In this document: one piece after another, positions 1 through 10,700 of the stretch
Layout of the letters: each line of letters opens with the position of its first letter
Numbering within the stretch: position 1 is the stretch's first letter
NCBI GenBank assembly: GCA_902459845.2
Contig: CABPSV020000364.1
Span: 1 to 18,151 of the forward strand
Origin: Hepatocystis sp. ex Piliocolobus tephrosceles
Lineage: Eukaryota > Apicomplexa > Aconoidasida > Haemosporida > Plasmodiidae
Length of the DNA: 18,151 nt
Direction of reading: 5' to 3'
Made by a program: the position numbers and the translations under genes
Notes under the pieces: model-generated
Seen by the model: only the letters and a program-made list of their open reading frames with translations
What the model was told of the DNA's origin: nothing
Database searches by the model: none

Positions 1-1011
1 AAATCCCATTTTAAAAGATGCAAAGTGTTATTATATAAATTTAGTAATATATACGAGTGATTTAATATGTATTATGTTATACAATATAAGTCTTGACCAA
101 GCTTTTAAGTTTTGAAAACTACAACGTTTTTATTTCTGTTAATACAGTAAATTTATTTATAAAATATTTTGAAAAAAATAATAATTCGTGATTTTTTTAT
201 TGTTTTTTTTTATTAAAAATACCAAACAACATTTTTTTAATAATAATAGTATTTTTTATATACATTTTTTAAACTATATTAAAGCTTATAGTTACGAATT
301 AAATTCATTTTTGTGTCATTAAATTTTATTATAGTATATTTTACAAAAACAATTTATTTTATCTTTATTTTTTTGAAAAAAGAAAATTACATTGGTGTTA
401 ATAAACTAATTTTTAATTACTAGGGACATTTTTTTTTTTTTTATTCAAGCTATCATTCTACATCACCTGTTTTGTTGTGAGCTTAAGAATTTAATATAAA
501 TATACATTTTATATAATTTACATTACCTTTTTTTTTTTTTTTTTAAATTTAGCGAAACGTAAAAGACATTTAAGTAAATATTTTTGAACAAAAAAATATT
601 TTCTATTTTTTTTGGAAATCTTATTTAACATTTGTGTTAATTAAATTAACGCAAAAAAAAAAATAAAAAAACAAGTATTAATATAATCTACACATCTACA
701 GAAGTATACATAATAAATCTAAGTGAACAAAACATGGAAAATAGTTTATAACAAAATGATTTAAATATAAAACGTTATTGAATTTATTTTTTGGTTTCAT
801 TGGAAATATGTGTAATAGATACGATTAAATATATTTTGTAAGTATAAACCTAATATTATGCAGAAGTTTTCTATTTTTCTTTCAAAATGTATAAAAATTA
901 GCACTTTAAAACTTTATGTATTCATTACACTAAGCATAAACTGAAAAAAAAAAAAAAGCTTCAAATACACATTATTTTCATTCGTTTAGTTAATACATAA
1001 CATATATATTA

Positions 1012-1015
<4 letters not shown>

Positions 1016-1057
<42 letters not shown>
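1016..1057. repeat. (TA)n microsatellite
   Basis: An uninterrupted alternating A/T run of about 42 bases, common in Plasmodium intergenic DNA and likely to vary in length. Confidence 0.95.
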
Positions 1058-1059
<2 letters not shown>

Positions 1060-1800
1060 ACATCTATATAAGTCTTCATTTTTACTTTTATTTTTTGAAG
1101 TACAAAAGTGTTACGGTGTAAAGAAAAAAAAAAATTGGTATATGTATATATTAGGTTTTTTTTTTATAGAAACATTCAAAAGTTTAAGGTACGGATATAA
1201 TTTTATATAAGCTATATAGATCAATTCCCCCTCATTAAAGTTTCAATATATATATGAACAAATATATGTTTATACATATATGTATATTTTATACAATGCA
1301 ATAAATTAAAAAATTATGTTTTTACACAACCCTTGAATTTTTATTATTTTTCAATTTTTTCTTTTTATATATATTTTTTAGTTTTTTTATAAGTTTTTTG
1401 TATATTTAGCTTCATAACGTAACCAACAATTTAATAAATAATTTTTTAATAAATCAACAAAAATTAACATTTGAAACAAAACCACCAAATAAGATAAAAA
1501 CTTATATAATTATAAATAAATACTTATATATAAATGATATACATTCATCATAAACGATTGACCATTCGTTAATTTTTTTTTTTTTTTTTTTTTTGCTTTT
1601 TTTTTTATACCCCTATAAAAAATTATAAGTATAATTTATTGGGTTAAATATATTAATAAATAAACTAAAAAAACTAAAATTAAAATGTTTGTTTTTATGT
1701 TTTTAATTAGCTTGTTTTCATTTTTATATTTATAGTTTTTTTTATTAATTTTAAACTTTAAATTTTATTTTTTTTTATTTATTCATTTATTTAAGTTTTT

Positions 1801-1802
<2 letters not shown>

Positions 1803-1889
<87 letters not shown>
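1803..1889. repeat. 87-nt poly-T tract
   Basis: Continuous T interrupted by a single A at 1850. It is much longer than the 10-20 nt T runs elsewhere in this spacer. Such rigid poly(dA:dT) tends to exclude nucleosomes, so a promoter-architecture role is possible but not shown. Exact length may be inaccurate because homopolymers are hard to sequence. Confidence 0.95.
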
Positions 1890-1890
<1 letters not shown>

Positions 1891-2298
1891 TTATATAAAT
1901 GTTCCAACAATTTTGTTTATTAAAAGCGTTTACTAAGGAGTAAAACAAAAAAAATATATATATTCGGGAAATCAACTCATGATTTCTTATATATTATGCT
2001 TGTATAAACATATATATTTTTATAATATAAAAAATGAAATTATAGTATATATTATTTTTTTACTTTGTTCAACAAAAAATTTTATAACCATAACTTATAA
2101 AAATTAATTGTGATTTGAAATAAATGATTGTACACTTATATATATATACATATATTAACATAAATGGTTTATTATATATGTGTGAAAATATTGGAAGGTT
2201 TTTAAGTTTCGCTTTTCAGTTTTGTCAATTTATTTATCAATAACAAGTGTTTTTTTACTATTTGTCAATTCAAAAGTTCACTTGTATATATATATATA

Positions 2299-2510
2299 TT
2301 CTTGTGTTTGTTTACTCATCTATTTGCTTAACCACATATTTGCTTAATTAATTATTTGTTTAACTCCTTATTTGTTTTTATGATTTTACACGTACGTACT
2401 TATCTACTGATTTGTTTTTTTTTATTACTCATTCATTTGTTTAATTAACCTCCCACTTCTCCAATTACTCACTCGTTCGTTTCTTTATTTGTTCACTTTT
2501 TATATTTGCA
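2299..2510. repeat. Imperfect pyrimidine-rich minisatellite
   Basis: Variants of a roughly 18-25 bp phrase recur: an ATTTG(C/T)TTAA core alternating with ACTCATTC/ACTCAT/ACTCGTTC elements. The copies are diverged and unevenly spaced, so this is an old repeat rather than a recent expansion. It lies 350-550 bp upstream of the first coding ATG of the large gene. No function can be assigned. Confidence 0.55.
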
Positions 2511-2845
2511 CTAGAACTATTTGTATATAATAATTTTGTAAACATATCATATATATATATATATATACATACCTGATTTTAGTATACTTATTGAGAATCC
2601 ATAATTATATTATGAAATGTTTAAGATTATAAATATATGTATGTGTTAAACACAATATTATTTTGTTTTTATTAGCTCGATATATATATATATATATATA
2701 TATTTAATTTTATAAACCGTGCTGTTAATATTGTAAAAACGAAAAAAAAATCAAATATAATAAACAAATTCGACCTTTAAAAAAACTAAAATATAATAGA
2801 AATTACAGATATCTGATATATAAATAACAACAAAGCATAAGTAAC

Positions 2846-2881
2846 ATGGAAAATGAAAAAAATCAGTCTAAAACCATATAA
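2846..2881 (+). other. Short upstream ORF overlapping the large gene's start
   Basis: An ATG at 2846 in good context (AACATGGAA) opens an 11-codon frame ending with TAA at 2879-2881. It overlaps, in another frame, the ATG at 2853 used for the long open frame. If translated it would reduce initiation at 2853. Alternatively, removing one A from the run of seven A beginning at 2857 would fuse this start to the long frame, so the true N-terminus may begin at 2846. A stop at 2838 closes the long frame upstream, so 2853 is its only early Met. Confidence 0.45.
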
Positions 2882-4631
2882 TTTGAAGCACAGAAATGAA
2901 ATACTAAAAGAAGAGCGTTTACATATTTCAAAAAATATTAAAAATAAAATAATAATTAAAACTTTTTTCATACAAATAAATTTACATAATTTTTTAAAAA
3001 AATATTATAAAAAAAAAAATGAATACAACAAAAAGACAAGAACAAGCGATTACATAATAAAACTACAAAACAAAATATATAAATTAAAAAAAATAAATAC
3101 TTTGTGTAACAAAAAAAATAAAGTACTAAAAAATTATAAAAGCTATTATATAAACAAGTATAATACATCTTCTTTTATATATGAAAATGATATCATTAAT
3201 TATGATGTATTCAATACTGGTGCGTATGTAAATAAAAGTAAAAAATGCTTTAATAAAAAACAATATTTTTATATTCATTTTACAAACAAAAATGAGCATA
3301 TTACATATAATAAAATTAAAACAAATATTGATAATAAAACTAATTACATATCAACAAAAAATATATATATTTACAACCATGAAGAAAAAAACAAGGATGT
3401 TAATGGTTATTATTTGAACAAAGTTGAAAAATTAAATATGTATGATGTATTAAACACGAAAAACTCCGTTAAGATATGTATTTTTATTTTTAATCATTTT
3501 ATATGTACGAGCGTCATCACAAATGGGTTATTTGAATATAATTTTTTAAATAATTTAATACATATTAACAATAGTAGTAATAATATAATAAAAATGGCTG
3601 ATGATAATGTAAATAAGAATATGCTTCTTGATTATCAACGTTTGATAAGTAACAATATCATCAATAAAATTATATATACACGAGAAAATTATGTTAATTG
3701 TGAAAAAAATAGCTGTTTTCTTATATATATATTTACAAAAAATGATGAAAAAACGAATGAACACAAACGTAAAAAGTGTCAGGTATATATTATAAGTAGA
3801 AATATATGTGACGCAATTAATTACACTACTAACTTATCTCGAATTAATAAAAGGGTATTTTTAAATATTTTTAACATAAAAAATAACAGAATTTACATAA
3901 AAAAAGAAAAAAGAAAAAATAATTTAATGAATAAAAAAAAAAACATATCGAATAAATTTTTTTTTAATAAATTGATTACTAAAAAAAACAGAAATGAACA
4001 TTTTTATTATTTTAAAAGCTATAGGAACAATAATATATATTATAAAAATATACAGAGAATAGAAAATTATAACAACCTTAGTAAAAATATATATAATGGT
4101 ACATCTTTATATACTGTCATTTACGAGAATTATAACTATAATAAAAAAGATACAAAGGGTTCTGTATTTAATTTATGCTTTTACATTATAAATGAAGGTA
4201 ATACCAATAAAATAATCATAAATAATGGTATAATTTTTAATTTAATCAATTTTAGCATTATTTGCAAATATATTAGAAATATTATTTTAATTTCGCTAAC
4301 TGAAAACTCACAACTAAAAAGGAAATGTTTTTTTAGCAGCACTAATAATAAAAACATGAATAGCAATAGTAGCAATAATTATAACATAAATAATAACAAT
4401 TCACTAAATGGTACGAATAATAATAATTGTAATAATAATAATGATGATAATAATAATAGTAATAATAATAACAATAATAATAATTATAATAACAATAATA
4501 ATAATAATAATAATGATAATAATAATAACAACAATAATAATAATAATAATAACATAATAACTCTGGTAATCAAAACGATCATACTGAGAGCGATAAAAAC
4601 GAAAGCAGTGACGATGATGACAGAAATATGA
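2853..4631 (+). CDS. 5' open frame of the large AP2-like gene (592 codons)
   Basis: This 592-codon frame is far longer than chance allows at this base composition. It starts at the first ATG after an in-frame stop at 2838. The product is basic and rich in Lys, Asn, Ile and Tyr, with no signal peptide or clear membrane span. Three segments have alternating beta-strand-like and amphipathic character that could be decayed AP2-like folds: nt about 3463-3570, 3700-3850 and 4100-4300. None has the hallmark residues. From about 4369 it runs into an AAT microsatellite encoding asparagines, then loses sense (Ile/Thr/Lys/Met-rich) and stops at 4629. The next frame over encodes a sensible Asp/Ser-rich linker, so this is very likely the N-terminal third of the protein that continues at 4690. 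Function unknown by itself. Confidence 0.7.
   Translation: MKKISLKPYNLKHRNEILKEERLHISKNIKNKIIIKTFFIQINLHNFLKKYYKKKNEYNKKTRTSDYIIKLQNKIYKLKKINTLCNKKNKVLKNYKSYYINKYNTSSFIYENDIINYDVFNTGAYVNKSKKCFNKKQYFYIHFTNKNEHITYNKIKTNIDNKTNYISTKNIYIYNHEEKNKDVNGYYLNKVEKLNMYDVLNTKNSVKICIFIFNHFICTSVITNGLFEYNFLNNLIHINNSSNNIIKMADDNVNKNMLLDYQRLISNNIINKIIYTRENYVNCEKNSCFLIYIFTKNDEKTNEHKRKKCQVYIISRNICDAINYTTNLSRINKRVFLNIFNIKNNRIYIKKEKRKNNLMNKKKNISNKFFFNKLITKKNRNEHFYYFKSYRNNNIYYKNIQRIENYNNLSKNIYNGTSLYTVIYENYNYNKKDTKGSVFNLCFYIINEGNTNKIIINNGIIFNLINFSIICKYIRNIILISLTENSQLKRKCFFSSTNNKNMNSNSSNNYNINNNNSLNGTNNNNCNNNNDDNNNSNNNNNNNNYNNNNNNNNNDNNNNNNNNNNNNIITLVIKTIILRAIKTKAVTMMTEI
4369..4555 (+). repeat. AAT microsatellite encoding asparagine
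   Basis: Nearly pure AAT/AAC codons broken by occasional GAT, AGT and TAT, encoding Asn with sparse Asp, Ser and Tyr. This is the typical Plasmodium low-complexity insertion and slips easily. The first of the three frame changes of this gene falls at its right end near 4553. Confidence 0.9.
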
Positions 4632-4660
4632 GTAGCGATGATAACGATACTAGTAGTGAT

Positions 4661-4722
4661 GGTAGTGATGGTAGTGATGGTAGGTAGTGATGGTAGTGAT
4701 GGTAGGTAGTGATGGTAGTGAT
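4661..4722 (+). repeat. 22-bp tandem repeat that shifts the frame
   Basis: Two complete 22-bp units occupy 4661-4682 and 4683-4704, followed by a partial copy from 4705. Each unit is two GGTAGTGAT 9-mers plus an extra GGTA. Because 22 is not a multiple of three, each unit moves the reading frame by one. The pure 9-mer would encode Gly-Ser-Asp. The first unit boundary creates TAG at 4685-4687 in the incoming frame. Confidence 0.9.
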
Positions 4723-7700
4723 GGTAGTGATACTAGTAGCGATGATAATGATACTGGTAGTGATATTACTCAGAAAAGCTATAATACCAGTAAAAGTGAT
4801 TATAAGTTTCTATATAACAGAGAAAACGAAAAGATGAATAAACAGTTAAATGATCAAAAAAAAAAACATAACAATAAAAGTTTTGGTTCACATAATATTA
4901 ATAATATATCCTTATCAGTTAATAATATGTCAAAAAAAAAGAGAGCGTATTATTCGGACAATGAGTATAGTCAACTCTATGATTCTTTAAAAGATGTAAT
5001 ATATGAAGCACAAGAAGAAAATATAATTGTAAATAATAATGTTAATGGGAACAGCAGCAATGACAACCACATTAACAATATTCAAAACAATGACAATAAC
5101 CAAAACAACATCCAAAACAATGACAACAAACAAAAGAATAACCAAAACAATGAGAATAATCACAACATTACTGTATTAAATGAAAAAAAATCAACCTTAC
5201 TAAATAATCTAAAATCATATAGTAGTGAACAGATAAATAAAAAAATAAACCAAATAAGTAGTACACCTTTTACTAATGTGTTTAATGAAAAAAAACACGT
5301 TGAATGTATCGAAGGTAATAATCCTATATATAACAAAGATAAAGGATTCAGATATTGTACAAGAAGCAAATCAAACTATGATATACCTTACAACTATTCG
5401 AATATCAGCGATGAATATGTTTATAATAATGGAAAAAGTAAAACATATGAATTTCAGACAGTATTAGATAAATGGAGTATTAAAAGAAAAAAAGAGTTTA
5501 GCCTTTTGCAGCAAAATTTACAAGAAAGGAATTCTTTTTTAAATAATATATTATATAGTGATACTTTAATTAATAATAACGAATTAGTGAATGAAGACAA
5601 AAAAAAAAAAATTAACATTAACAACAATATTAGCAGTGTTGCAAGTATGAGTAGTATTAACATTAACAACGATATGAACATTGCTAACGTTAACAATAAT
5701 ATTAATTTTGTTGAAAATAATGTATACACTCTGAATGATCAAAATGAAGAATTCCAAAGGGAAACTGAAAATAATAAACTACAAAACAATAATGTTTGTT
5801 TAGATCTGAGTGAAATAAATGATTGTAATTATAATAATTTGAAGACTGTTGAATGTAATAGTAATACAGAATCAGTAAAAAATAATACAAAAAATAATTG
5901 GACTGAAGATGGTATGAGTTATTATAGGGATTACTATTCTATACAAAGTCTGAATGATGATATATTACAAAACGAAACCTTTCCATTCATATTTTACGAT
6001 AATAATATTCGTAATTTAGTTATATATTATAAAGATGTTAATGATATGAACATAATTAAATCTAAAAAATTTTCAGCGCAAAGATTTGGATATGCAGTAG
6101 CGAAAAAAATTGCATTAAATTTTTTACGTTCTATGGGATGTAATGTTGATTATTTAGAGCATAACAATGTTTTTTCTTATGAAAAATATATTAATAGTAA
6201 AATTTGTTATATTTCTAATAAAAATCAAAAATCTATAAATACAGACAATTCAGATATTACGTTTGTTTATGATAAAAAAAGAAGAACTATGGTTGTGTCA
6301 TGGATAAATAAACTAAAAGAATATAATTGTCGAAATTTTTCAACACAAAGATTTGGTTTTGATGTTGCTGTATCTTTATCTATTGATTTTTATAAAAGCT
6401 TAGGTGGTCCAAAAGAAGAAGAAGAAATAAGAAATTATGTTAAGAATGTTAATTTAAGTTATAAAAATATTAGAATTGTAAAAACTAAAAAAGTAAGAAC
6501 TCGAAAAAATAAACTTAAATATGATAAGAACAATGTAAATCAATTTACAAATAATGAAGAATATATTTATAACTATAGTAATAATAATTCGCTTTCCCAT
6601 TACACCTTTTATAATAATCATGATAATGATTATAATAATAACATTAATTACAATAATTACAATAATTACAATAGTAACGATATCTATAATAACGATAATA
6701 ATAATAATATAAAATATAACATCGAAATGATTAAAAACCATTTTATGCTAAATGGATCTATGACTCGTCAATTAAATAAAAGTGTAAATATTTTTTACAC
6801 AACAGACACTTTTTGTCAGTATTTTGAATCTAAATTAAAGAATATGAATTATAACAATATAAAAATAAATAAAATATATCATTATAGTTTTTTTTTAAAT
6901 AGAACATTTTATTTTTTATATTTAAAAAGTTTAGAAAATATAAAAAATACATTATGTAGTGACAATATGAATAACATAATAAAAATGTATGAACCAAGTA
7001 GTACTAACCAACAACTATTATATAATCAAAAATTAAAAAAACATATGGCAACTATTAGTAATATAAAAAATTATTTTAAACTTATTGATTATTATTGTGA
7101 AGATATTTATTTTCAAAAGAATCATAACTATAATAAAATTAATTATTTTATGAGTAAAATGGATTATTACAGAAATGAGGATATGTTAATGAAAGGATAC
7201 TATTCTTCTGATGATTCAAAACTATATGATATCATTTTTTTAACAAATGATCATAAGAAATATATAGAAAATAATGCAAATGTACACAATAAAAATTTAA
7301 TTAAAGAAAATTACTCAAATAAACAAACAAACAAACAAAAGCGAGGTCGTAAACGTAAAAAATTAATGTATCCTAATGAACAAGATTATGATGACAATAA
7401 ACTTGATTATGCAAATAATAATAGTAAACAATTTTTTTACTGTAATCTTAATGAAACTATAAAAAAAAGTACAAAAAGAGGAAGAAAAAAGAAAATGAAT
7501 GCAGAAACAAAAACTATTATAAAACAAAAAAAAAAAAAAAAAATTATGGAAAAACATAATAAAAAAAATAAATATCAAAATGATATCATATCTAACCAAA
7601 ATGATATTCTTATGGGTTATGTAAAAAAAGAAAGTTGTGAAAATATAACACAACACAATTTAACACAACATAAAGAAAAAAGTATAAAAAATGACATACC

Positions 7701-10700
7701 GATAAAGAAAACAGCAAGAAGAGGAAGACCCAGAAAGGATACTAATATATATAATATAAATTTTAATTCTCATCCTATTAATACAGATACAAACATTCAA
7801 AATAAAAAATTTGTAACATCTAATAAAAATCTTAACAATATACTTATGAAAGGTAAAAAATATATTGTTTGTTACAATTATTTGGGAAAAGTACAAGTAA
7901 AAGTTTTTAATGGAGATATATATGGTCTGATGACGGCTCAAAAAAAATCTATCACATTTTTACAAAATGTTATTAAAGAGCTTAAAAGTGAAGGGATCAT
8001 TTTATACAGCCAAAATGATAATCAAATTGCTACAGATGTAACAAAATCATTAATGCAATCCTTAGAGTCAAACTCCATACAAGAAACAAATTTACTGCAC
8101 AATAATAATCAACAAACGTATCAGAATATGGTGTTTACAAATAATATGCAAAAAAAAAAGAGAGGAAGAAAGAGAAAACAACAACAAGTGACACAAATTT
8201 ATCCAAATTATAATCAATCATTTTTAAATTATGAAAAGCTTATTTATAAACAACAATTGAATAAAAAGCAAAAGGCTTCATTAGAAAATTACTATAAAAA
8301 TGATGATGAACATAAAAGTGAAGCGACAGTAGAACAAATGAACACGATTGGGATAAATGAAACAAATACATCGGCTAATATTTTTAATAATGGTAATATT
8401 GACAATTTAGGTATTACTAATTTAGGTATTACTAATTTGGGTATTTCTAATATAGGTGTTAATGATTTAGGTGCTACTAATTTAGGTGCTACTAATTTAG
8501 GTGCTACTAATTTAGGTGTTACTAATTTAGGTGCTACTAATTTAGGTGCTACTAATTTAGGTGTTACTAATTTAGGTGCTATTAATTTAGGTACTACTAA
8601 TTTAGGTGCTATTAATTTAGATGCTTCTAATTTTGATGCTTCTAATTTTGATGCTTCTAATTTAAGTATTAACAATTTAAGTTTTAACAATTTAAGTCCT
8701 AACAATTTAAGCATTAATAATTTAAGTTTTTATAATAACAGTACTATCAACATAGATCAAAATATTTTGTTAGATAAAGAACTTTTATGTGACAATTATT
8801 CAAACTATTTTACAGAAAATTTAAGTATTCAAAATAATATTTATGAAAAAGAACATAATCATGAAGTCAAATTATCAAACATTAATTGTCTCACTGAAAA
8901 TGAAATTGATTACAATTATGATATTAGTGATGACAATAAAAATAAATCAATTATGATTAAAAATGATTTTCACGACATGTTCTACTATGGTAATAATAGT
9001 AACAACTATACTATCAACCTTACTAATGATAATAACATCAACATTATTGATATAGAAAATCAGTGTTATCGCACAAATGAAGATACTTGTGAAAATGGTA
9101 CATATTTTAATGAGCCATATAATGATAACGCAAATAAACAAATATTAATCGTAAATTCATGCGAAAACAATATTTCAAACTATGAGGAAACATATATTAA
9201 TAATAATAATAATAGTAATAATAATAGTAATAATAATAGTAATGATAATAGTAATAATTATAGTAATGATAATAGTAATGATAATAGTAATGATAATAGT
9301 AATGATAATAGTAATAATTATAGTAATGATAATAGTAATGATAATAGTAATGATAATATTAATGATAATAGTAATAATTATAGTTATGATAATAATAATG
9401 ATAATATTAATGATAATAGTAATAATTATAGTTATGATAATAATAATGATAATAGTAATGATAATAGTAATAATTATAGTAATGATAATAGTAATAATTA
9501 TAGTTATGATAATAGTAATGATAATAGTAATGATAATAGTAATAATTATAGTAATAATAATAATACCATGAACTATGTAAAAAACATATTACCAAACGAA
9601 GACATGATAATAAACAGCATGGTTAATACATCAGAACAAAAAGTGAATGCAATTGCAATTAATAATAAAGAAGATATTAATAACACTATAGTACCTAAAA
9701 ACGAAGATGGAATAGAAAAATTTGCATATACAATATATAATAATAACAATGATATTAGTTATAACGATAATATTAGCTATTATAATATAACTAATAATAA
9801 CATAAATAATAATGATAACATAAACATGGGTGATGGAATACAGTATGATTATAACATTAATAGTGAGTGTAATATATATAATAATGATTGTAACACATAT
9901 AGTGATTTTAATTTATATAATAATAACACATATTGTAATAATAATTTTATAAAATCAGCAACAGACAATGTTATTGTAAAAAAGGAACAAATATATGATA
10001 CAAATTCAAGTAAATTAAATAATGAATTAACAGTACGTAAAGGTTACTTAACATTAAGAAAAGAAAAAGAAATATTTTTAAATATAAAAAGAGTATATTT
10101 ATTAAGTGATATATATAATAGTATTATTAATGATTGTGATTATACCAACTTTTTATTACAAAATCACATTTCAAAGACATCCGAAAATAAAAATAATATA
10201 CAAAGTGAAAACTCTCTATATCCTCATAAAAAAATTGAAATAATGAAAAGTAATAAACTACCACAATATAAAAATAACAAATATACACATTTGTTGCAGC
10301 CCAAAAATAAGTACAATAAAATAAATGAATATTTGCTTCGGAAAAATAAAAATAATGATATAGATAATTTTGAAAAAGACATAACTAATTCACAAGATAA
10401 AATAAAAGTTAAACATACAGATTCTGAAAATAAAAAAAAAGAAAAAAAAAAAAAAAATGAAAAACAGAAATCAATTAATTTAACAAACCGAATAAATGTT
10501 GATCGAAATAATAACCCATATAAATCTACTAGCTATCAAAATGATTGGTGTGCAGTGGTTAAATATAACACACCTAAAGGTAAAATTAGAATACCAAAAA
10601 TGTGTATTCATAAGTTAGCTAGAAACAAAGGCTATATGAAACTTACTTGTATGATTTATAGGGGAAAAGGGGATTTCGTTTCTTATTTCTTAGAAAACCC

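Larger units (their letters stand above)
1..2845. other. Non-coding 5' region upstream of the large AP2 gene
   Basis: I see no convincing gene here. Stops are frequent in all six frames, and composition is A/T homopolymers and TA dinucleotides typical of Plasmodium intergenic DNA. It should hold the promoter and 5' UTR of the plus-strand gene at 2853, but no transcription start can be placed by eye. Contents include a (TA)n tract near 1016-1057, an 87-nt T tract at 1803-1889, further short (TA)n tracts near 2540 and 2680, and a pyrimidine-rich imperfect repeat around 2299-2510. A short stretch around 450-490 is slightly richer in G+C, but I could not fold it into a recognisable RNA. Confidence 0.75.

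Noticed and set aside
1..2845. RNA genes (tRNA, snoRNA) in the left spacer
   Set aside because: No cloverleaf, box C/D or H/ACA arrangement could be found. The slightly G+C-richer patch near 450-490 does not form a convincing structure by eye.
4566..4773. A phase-restoring GT-AG intron joining the two plus-strand frames
   Set aside because: It fits arithmetically (208 nt), but its interior is G-rich and encodes an acidic Ser/Asp linker continuous with the sequence on both sides, unlike a Plasmodium intron. Kept only as an alternative.
8292..8714. Minus-strand 140-codon frame with PKLVA-type repeats
   Set aside because: It is the antisense of the 15-bp pentapeptide array, where a repeat of length divisible by three keeps all frames open or closed together. 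No independent evidence of coding.
9182..9571. Hydrophobic Met-Ile-Ile-Val repeat frame and the Tyr-rich antisense frame
   Set aside because: Both are frame shadows of the 12-bp Asn-Asp-Asn-Ser array.
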